Of a stretch of DNA of 10,602 nucleotides, positions 6,402-10,602 are shown in pieces. Each line of letters opens with the position of its first letter. Within the stretch, counting starts at the first letter, position 1. Location of the stretch: the NCBI GenBank assembly GCA_030040415.1, contig JASHTT010000158.1, forward strand, positions 1 through 10,602. Direction: 5' to 3'. The notes beneath the pieces were generated by a model. It saw nothing but the letters and a program-made list of their open reading frames with translations. It ran no database searches and was not told the DNA's origin. Origin of the DNA: Streptosporangiaceae bacterium (GTDB lineage: Bacteria > Actinomycetota > Actinomycetes > Streptosporangiales > Streptosporangiaceae). Position numbers and translations under genes: made by a program.

Positions 6402-7274
6402 CTACAGGCCCGAGACCGCGGGGATCAGCTCGGCTCCGATGATCTCGAGCGGCCGCAGGCTCCACACGTTGGCTACCGAGCCGATGGCCATGCCGAAGCC
6501 CATCTCGGCAAGACCTGCGAGCTGCTCGGTGAGTTCGCTCACGCGCTCGCCGCGCTCGCCGACGTCGAAGGCGAAGTAGCAGGTCTTCATGATGTCGTCG
6601 TAGTCGCGGCCCGCTGCTTCGCAGTGCGCCCGCAGCACGTCGAGCTTGCGGCCGAGCTCAGGTCCGGGAAACAGGTTGCACGCCTGCCCGTACCGCGCGA
6701 CCAGCCGCAACGTCTTCCGCTCCCCTGACCCGCCGATCATGATCGGCGGATGCGGCACCGAAAGTGCGGGAGGGAGGTTGAGAGGCCGCTCTAGCTGGTA
6801 ATGCTTACCGAGGTACGGCGAGGTGTCAGCGCTCCACATCTGCAGGCAGATCTGGAGCGTTTCCTCTAGCCGTTCGAACCGCTCGGCGACGGGAGGGAAC
6901 GGGATGCCCAGTCCGCGGGCCTCCTCAGCGTTCCAGGCGGCACCGATGCCGAGCCACGCACGGCCGCCAGAGAGCACGTCCAGCGTGGTAACGATCTTCG
7001 CGAGGATGCCCGGTTCCCGGTACACAGCCCCAGTTACCAGCGTCAGCAGCCGGGCCCTGGACGTGCAGCCCGCCAGGTACCCCAGCGTGGTGTAGGCCTC
7101 CAGCATGTCCTGCTCTGGCGGGCCGATGACGCCGATCTGGAAGAAGTGGTCCATGACCGCGATGCTGTCGAAGCCCGCATCGTCGGCCGTCCTCGCTACC
7201 GCGGCCAGCTGCCGACCAAGGTGCTCAGCGCCGCCGGCTCCCGTGAAATCGGGCACCTGCAAGCCGATTCGCAT
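6402..7274 (-). CDS. LLM-class F420-dependent oxidoreductase
   Basis: Luciferase-like TIM-barrel oxidoreductase of 290 residues, predicted to use reduced coenzyme F420; the substrate is unknown. It begins MRIGLQVPDFTG, followed by AGFDSIAVMDHFFQI (33-47), LLTLVTGAVYREPGILAKIVTTLDVLSGGR (77-105), LGIGAAWNAEEARGLGIPFP (108-127), and HPPIMIGGSGERKTLRLVARYGQACNLF (175-202), where the Gly-rich GGSGERKTL is the usual cofactor phosphate loop of this group. It most resembles the F420-dependent subfamily marked by MDHFFQ. Start ATG 7274 has GAGG (7287-7284) nine bases upstream. The frame is complete, ending in TAG at 6402-6404. It stands alone on its strand between aroF and the propeller gene, so context does not suggest a pathway. 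Confidence 0.92.
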   Translation of the reverse strand: MRIGLQVPDFTGAGGAEHLGRQLAAVARTADDAGFDSIAVMDHFFQIGVIGPPEQDMLEAYTTLGYLAGCTSRARLLTLVTGAVYREPGILAKIVTTLDVLSGGRAWLGIGAAWNAEEARGLGIPFPPVAERFERLEETLQICLQMWSADTSPYLGKHYQLERPLNLPPALSVPHPPIMIGGSGERKTLRLVARYGQACNLFPGPELGRKLDVLRAHCEAAGRDYDDIMKTCYFAFDVGERGERVSELTEQLAGLAEMGFGMAIGSVANVWSLRPLEIIGAELIPAVSGL

Positions 7275-7427
7275 CCGGCATCACCTCGCCAACCCAGCTT
7301 CCCACACGCCGCCGCACGCCCGACTTTGCGAGGCTGTCCCGAGCCAGGGCAGGATCGGCGGGCCGCGGGCGCGCGGCACCTCCGTTTTCCAGGTATCTTG
7401 TGAAAATCTTGACCTTAGCGTTGCGAG

Positions 7428-7437
7428 CCTTCGAAGG
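7428..7437. repeat. 10-bp perfect palindrome in the 7275-7464 intergenic region
   Basis: CCTTCGAAGG lies 27 bases before the propeller gene start, in its presumed 5' untranslated region or promoter. TATCTT (7394-7399) is a possible -10 for that gene. TTGACC (7409-7414) resembles a -35 but has no matching -10. Function is unproven; such a short palindrome can occur by chance. Confidence 0.3.
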
Positions 7438-7464
7438 AAGGGCCGGAACCACGCGGAGACACTG

Positions 7465-8559
7465 ATGCTGAGGTTCCGCTTGACGAGCGCGATCGTGGCG
7501 GGCTTGCTGCCCGTCGTGGCGCTGGGCACGGTTGCTACCGGCTACACGGGCCGACCAGACGCGTCCGTCTCGTCGACCACGTCGCTTGCGGCAGTCGGCA
7601 AGCACTACGGCCCGGCCGGCAATTTTTCCGGCTACTCGGTAATAGCCGTCACCGGAAGGCGTTCCGCATGGGTGTTCGGCGGCACGAACCCGGGTGGCCC
7701 GAGTTCGCCGGTGGCAGCGCGCTGGAACGGCACGACATTGCAGACCGTGGCCCTGCCTGCCGGGCTGACCGGCTTCATCAGCGCCGCGAGCGCGTCCTCT
7801 GCCAGCAATGCCTGGGCGGTCAGCGGCTATGGCGGGTACGCCGTCCGATGGAGCGGCAGCAGGTGGCTGGTCGCCCGGCGCTGGCAGCAGGGCCAGATCA
7901 CCGGCGTGCTTGCCGTCAGCCCGCACGAGGTCTGGGTCTTCGGCACCGCCTTGGACGGCACCCGTGGCGTTGGCACATGGCTGTTCAACGGGTACTCCTG
8001 GAAGGCAATCAACGGGCCGCCCGGCGACATCTACCAGGCCACCGCGTGGCACCGCGACATCTGGGCGATCGCGGCCACCTCGCATGGCGACCGGATCGAG
8101 CATTACAACGGCACCGCATGGCGGCAGGTGCAGGTCGGGCCGGCACTTGACCGCGTCGAGGAGACCAGCATCGCCGCGGTATCCGGGAGCGACGTGTGGG
8201 TGCTGGGCAACATGGCCGGGCGCGCAGGCCCCGGGCGCGTCGTGCTCGCACGCTGGAACGGCTCCCGCTGGACGCGGATCATGACGAGCGTGCACGCGTG
8301 GGCGGGCCAGCTAGCCAACGGCAGTCACGGCGGAGTGCTCGCCACCGCAACGCCGGCCTCGTCGGCCGCGGTTGGCCTGATCCTGCGCGTGTCGACGCTC
8401 GGCCGGGTGGCCGCAGTCACGGTCGCTTCAGGTCTCGGCAGTGGCGTCAGCGACGTGGCGCTCGCGCCCGGGTCGCAGTCGCTCTGGGCGACGGGCGGCG
8501 ACCTGACCGAACTCGGCGCTGACGCGGCGGTCTGGGTCATCCCGCTCACGCGCGCTTAG
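7465..8559 (+). CDS. Secreted beta-propeller-like protein with Trp-containing blade repeats
   Basis: Product of 364 residues, not tied to a named family. A signal peptide is visible: Arg3 and Arg5, then a hydrophobic core (about 7-25), with cleavage likely near residue 21-26. No lipobox is seen. The rest contains repeats with a core like DVWVFG followed by RWNG.RW. The cores centre on SAWVFGG (W69), NAWAVSG (W117), EVWVFGT (W157), DIWAIAA (W200), DVWVLGN (W245), a degenerate GGVLATA (about 292), and SLWATGG (W341). The spacing of 40-48 residues predicts seven blades. Second motifs include ARWNGT, RWSGSRW, LFNGYSW, HYNGTAW and RWNGSRW. ATG 7465 has GGAG (7455-7458) six bases upstream. The likely role is extracellular binding of a protein or glycan, but nothing shows an enzyme active site. 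It is monocistronic and convergent with thiI. Confidence 0.8.
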   Translation: MLRFRLTSAIVAGLLPVVALGTVATGYTGRPDASVSSTTSLAAVGKHYGPAGNFSGYSVIAVTGRRSAWVFGGTNPGGPSSPVAARWNGTTLQTVALPAGLTGFISAASASSASNAWAVSGYGGYAVRWSGSRWLVARRWQQGQITGVLAVSPHEVWVFGTALDGTRGVGTWLFNGYSWKAINGPPGDIYQATAWHRDIWAIAATSHGDRIEHYNGTAWRQVQVGPALDRVEETSIAAVSGSDVWVLGNMAGRAGPGRVVLARWNGSRWTRIMTSVHAWAGQLANGSHGGVLATATPASSAAVGLILRVSTLGRVAAVTVASGLGSGVSDVALAPGSQSLWATGGDLTELGADAAVWVIPLTRA

Positions 8560-8578
8560 CCCGAATCACGGCCAGCTC

Positions 8579-8610
8579 GAGTCCCCGGGCGCGACCGGCT
8601 CGCGCGACTC
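8579..8610. terminator. Hairpin between convergent propeller gene and thiI
   Basis: GCGCGA (8589-8594) pairs with TCGCGC (8600-8605) around a 5-base loop, and the outer GAGTC (8579-8583) pairs with GACTC (8606-8610) across a bulge at 8584-8588. It lies midway between the two stop codons and could stop transcription from either side. There is no T-tract. Confidence 0.4.
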
Positions 8611-8641
8611 CTGTGGCCCGCGCTCTGCCGGCGGCGACGCG

Positions 8642-9904
8642 TCACGGCCGGCCGGGAGAGTGTTCCTGGGCCGCAGCCGCCAATTCCTCCGCCAGGTCGT
8701 CAGCATCGAGTCGGGCCTCGATCTTCCGCAGATCCTCGATCCGGGCTCGGGTTTCGACCTGCCGCGGCGTCAGCAGTGAGCAGCAATCCTGGTCGGGCAG
8801 CTCGGAAATGGCCAGGGTGGCGATCCTGCGCGCCTCACTGATGATCTCGGACTTGTCGAGCCCGATCAGCGGCCGCAGGATCGGCAGCGACACGGCATCG
8901 TCCAGTGCGGTGATATTCGTCAGGGTCTGGCTGCTCACCTGGCCGAGCGAGTCGCCGGTGACCAGCGCTGCGGCGCGCAGCCGCCGGGCCATGGCCGCGC
9001 CGGTCTTGAGCATCAAGCGGCGCTGGGCGACGATCTGCAGCCGTCCGGCGCCAGAACTGGCCAGCGCACGCTGGGCGTTGCCGAACGGCACGACGAACAG
9101 CCGGGAGTCTGACTGGAACCGGTCGAGCTGCCTGGCGAGGCCGTAGGCCTTGTACACCGACTCCGGACCGGTGAGCGGCATCCCCGAAAAGTGCAGGAAA
9201 CTGCAGCGCAGGCCACGGCGCATCATCCGGTAGGCGGCGACCGGCGAGTCGATGCCGCCGGACATCAGCACCAGAGCACGGCCGCTCATCCCGACCGGCA
9301 GCCCGCCCTGGCCCGGCCAGCCCTCGGTGAACACGAACACCTCACGCTGGTCGACCTCAACGAACACGGTGGTGTCCGGAGAGCTGAGATTTACCGGGTA
9401 GCCGTAGCGCTGCTGGATCTTGCTGCCGATCGCCACCGCAAGGTCAGCGGATGTCAGCGGGAACCGCTTGTCCCTGCGCCTCGCGCGTACCGCGAACGAG
9501 CCCTCGCAACCCGCTGCCATCGCCACGGCGGCGTCAATCGCAGCATCGGGATCCTTTGCCACGCGGACGGCCCGGCACACCCGCGCGAGCCCCATGACGT
9601 ACTTCATCCGCTCGGCCACTGCGTCGGCGGCTGTGGCCCTGTCTTGGGCCACACCGTCTTGCGAGCCAGCCACCCGCAGCACGATGACGCCCTCGCGCTG
9701 CCAGACCCGCACCTCGATACCCAGGTCGCGGACGGCTCGCCGGATGTTGTCGTGCAGCAGCCGCTCGAACTGCTGCCGGTTTCTGCCCTTCAGGACGATC
9801 TCGCCGAGCTTCAGCAGCACGCATGGCTCGTGCCCGTCAGCGTCAGCCTCGTCGGCCGCGACGGCATGATCGATGACGGGGCTGGCGATAGGCAGCACGG
9901 ACAT
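8642..9904 (-). CDS. thiI: tRNA 4-thiouridine synthase / sulfurtransferase ThiI
   Basis: Adenylates U8 of tRNA and inserts sulfur to form 4-thiouridine; in some bacteria it also delivers sulfur to ThiS. The 420-residue protein starts with the ferredoxin-like region (CVLLKLGEIVLKGRNRQQFE, 28-47). A THUMP domain follows (about 90-195), then the PP-loop pyrophosphatase motif SGGIDSPVAAY (215-225), GDSLGQVSSQTLTN (317-330) and LPILRPLIGLDKSEII (340-355). The tandem Cys374-Cys375 in PDQDCCSLLTPR matches the position of the catalytic cysteine of the central domain in E. coli. The C-terminal rhodanese domain of the enterobacterial enzyme is absent, as in many Gram-positive homologues, so sulfur must come from a cysteine desulfurase. 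ATG 9904 is chosen because conserved sequence starts soon after; an in-frame start at 9985 would add 27 residues lacking family character. The ribosome site (GAAG just upstream) is weak. Confidence 0.93.
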   Translation of the reverse strand: MSVLPIASPVIDHAVAADEADADGHEPCVLLKLGEIVLKGRNRQQFERLLHDNIRRAVRDLGIEVRVWQREGVIVLRVAGSQDGVAQDRATAADAVAERMKYVMGLARVCRAVRVAKDPDAAIDAAVAMAAGCEGSFAVRARRRDKRFPLTSADLAVAIGSKIQQRYGYPVNLSSPDTTVFVEVDQREVFVFTEGWPGQGGLPVGMSGRALVLMSGGIDSPVAAYRMMRRGLRCSFLHFSGMPLTGPESVYKAYGLARQLDRFQSDSRLFVVPFGNAQRALASSGAGRLQIVAQRRLMLKTGAAMARRLRAAALVTGDSLGQVSSQTLTNITALDDAVSLPILRPLIGLDKSEIISEARRIATLAISELPDQDCCSLLTPRQVETRARIEDLRKIEARLDADDLAEELAAAAQEHSPGRP

Positions 9905-9978
9905 CACTTCAGTCTGCCACCAGAGCGGGACGTATGAGCCACTGGAATTCGTTGACTCCGCCGGCGATCGCTGCCGGG

Positions 9979-9995
9979 TCGGCAAAACATGCCGA
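9979..9995. repeat. Inverted repeat TCGGCA-N5-TGCCGA in the divergent promoter region
   Basis: Perfect 6-bp arms around AAACA, in the 186-base gap between thiI (-) and the zinc-ribbon gene (+). The symmetry and the AT spacer suggest a dimeric repressor site, but no regulator or second copy is visible. Confidence 0.3.
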
Positions 9996-10040
9996 ACACC
10001 TAGAAGCTACCTCAATCGCCAACTCGCTAGCGCGCTCAGA

Positions 10041-10056
10041 GTATCTGGCTGGATAC
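10041..10056. repeat. Inverted repeat GTATC-N6-GATAC upstream of the zinc-ribbon gene
   Basis: Perfect 5-bp arms, 34 bases before ATG 10091. The right arm lies within GATACT (10052-10057), a poor -10 match, so a bound protein there would overlap a possible promoter. Low certainty. Confidence 0.3.
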
Positions 10057-10090
10057 TGACAGTGAAATTCATCCGGCTCGAGGATGCGAG

Positions 10091-10602
10091 ATGGCGATCT
10101 GCACACGGTGCGGGCGGCGGACCCCGCTGGGGGCGCGGCTCTGCTTAGACTGCTCGGCACGGCCGTTCCCGTCCAGGTCCATGGTGTCGCCCCGGCTGGC
10201 AAGGCCCTACGTGCAGCCAGCCGGCCTGCCCGCCTTGCTGCCGGCCCCGCTGCTGGCTGTTCCCCGGGCCGCTCCACCGGCCCGCTCCCGAGACGTCCAG
10301 CCGTCGGCGACCACGGCCACGCCGACGGTCAGCGAGCGCTTGCCGGCGGTGCCGCCCGCTCAGCCGAGTGTTCCGCCCGGAGACGCAGAAACGGACGCGC
10401 AAGCTAACGCCTTAGCGTCCGCCGAGCTGCCGCCGGCCGACGCGATTCCGGCCATCAAGCCCGTGAACCCGCTAGTCGGCGGCCCACCAAGCGGACGCTG
10501 GATAGCGCTCACGGCGTCCGCTGCCGTCCTTGTCATCGCGGCCGGAGCGGCGACGATCGCCACCGAGCAGGCCGGCCAGTCGCCGCGGGCAGCGGGTCGC
10601 CC
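10091..10602 (+). CDS. Zinc-ribbon, single-pass membrane protein (partial, runs off the window)
   Basis: Open frame of 170 codons without a stop before the window end. The N-terminus is a compact zinc ribbon, CxxC at residues 4-7 and CxxC at 18-21 (MAICTRCGRRTPLGARLCLDC). A long Pro/Ala/Ser-rich linker follows (about 22-136) and then a predicted transmembrane helix (about 137-157, WIALTASAAVLVIAAGAA). The start ATG 10091 has GAGGA (10080-10084) about 7 bases upstream. Cytoplasmic zinc ribbon, then linker, then helix is a layout common in actinobacterial envelope or regulatory proteins of unknown role. The C-terminal domain, probably outside the membrane, is not in the window, so no function is assigned. 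It is divergent from thiI. Confidence 0.75.
   Translation, partial: MAICTRCGRRTPLGARLCLDCSARPFPSRSMVSPRLARPYVQPAGLPALLPAPLLAVPRAAPPARSRDVQPSATTATPTVSERLPAVPPAQPSVPPGDAETDAQANALASAELPPADAIPAIKPVNPLVGGPPSGRWIALTASAAVLVIAAGAATIATEQAGQSPRAAGR

Noticed and set aside
7225..8295. Minus-strand 356-codon open frame across the propeller gene
   Set aside because: The product is His/Arg/Pro/Gly-rich shadow sequence; the plus-strand gene has a signal peptide, regular repeats and a ribosome site.
9191..9937. Plus-strand 248-codon open frame opposite thiI
   Set aside because: Antisense to conserved ThiI motifs, no family character.
10084..10407. ATG 10084 open frame overlapping the zinc-ribbon gene
   Set aside because: It starts next to the ribosome site, 7 bases before the better-placed ATG 10091; the 10091 frame has the CxxC pairs and a membrane helix.
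1..10602. Mobile elements, CRISPR arrays, tRNA or rRNA genes
   Set aside because: No transposase, terminal repeats, regularly spaced repeats or cloverleaf sequence was seen on either strand.

Overview
The window is high-GC DNA with dense, short-spaced genes that use GTG and ATG starts and mostly clear Shine-Dalgarno sites. A PASTA-domain Ser/Thr kinase, an F420-type LLM oxidoreductase, and promoters that appear to give leaderless mRNAs all point to an actinomycete. A Streptosporangiales- or Streptomyces-like relative is my guess; the sequence does not fix the order.

Layout. (1) 5-2147 (+): a thiazole-branch thiamine operon, thiO-thiS-thiG, with overlapping or near-touching genes. thiO carries one in-frame amber codon at 644-646 with the rest of the frame intact. 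(2) 2211-4211 (+): a membrane Ser/Thr kinase with four extracellular PASTA repeats, apparently transcribed from its own leaderless promoter. (3) 4255-4974 (-): a sulfite-oxidase-fold molybdopterin oxidoreductase, convergent with the kinase gene. (4) 5176-6374 (+): a type I-beta DAHP synthase (aroF). It is preceded by what looks like a complete ribosome-mediated transcription attenuator: a short leader peptide with the aromatic run YWFGFGY, an antiterminator segment, and a 13-bp intrinsic terminator that ends only 20 bases before the aroF start codon. (5) 6402-7274 (-): an F420-dependent LLM-class oxidoreductase. (6) 7465-8559 (+): a secreted protein that I predict to be a seven-bladed beta-propeller. 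(7) 8642-9904 (-): thiI, the THUMP/PP-loop sulfurtransferase without a rhodanese domain. (8) 10091-window end (+): the start of a zinc-ribbon plus single-transmembrane protein, cut by the window edge.

How it fits together. ThiO makes dehydroglycine from glycine, ThiS carries sulfur as a C-terminal thiocarboxylate, and ThiG condenses these with deoxyxylulose phosphate to form the thiazole of thiamine. ThiI, about 6 kb away, can be linked to sulfur transfer for 4-thiouridine and, in some bacteria, for ThiS. AroF commits carbon to the shikimate pathway, and its leader appears to sense charged Trp, Phe and Tyr tRNAs together. This fits an enzyme feeding all three amino acids. The attenuator is the most notable regulatory feature of the window; no mobile element, CRISPR array, tRNA or rRNA was seen.
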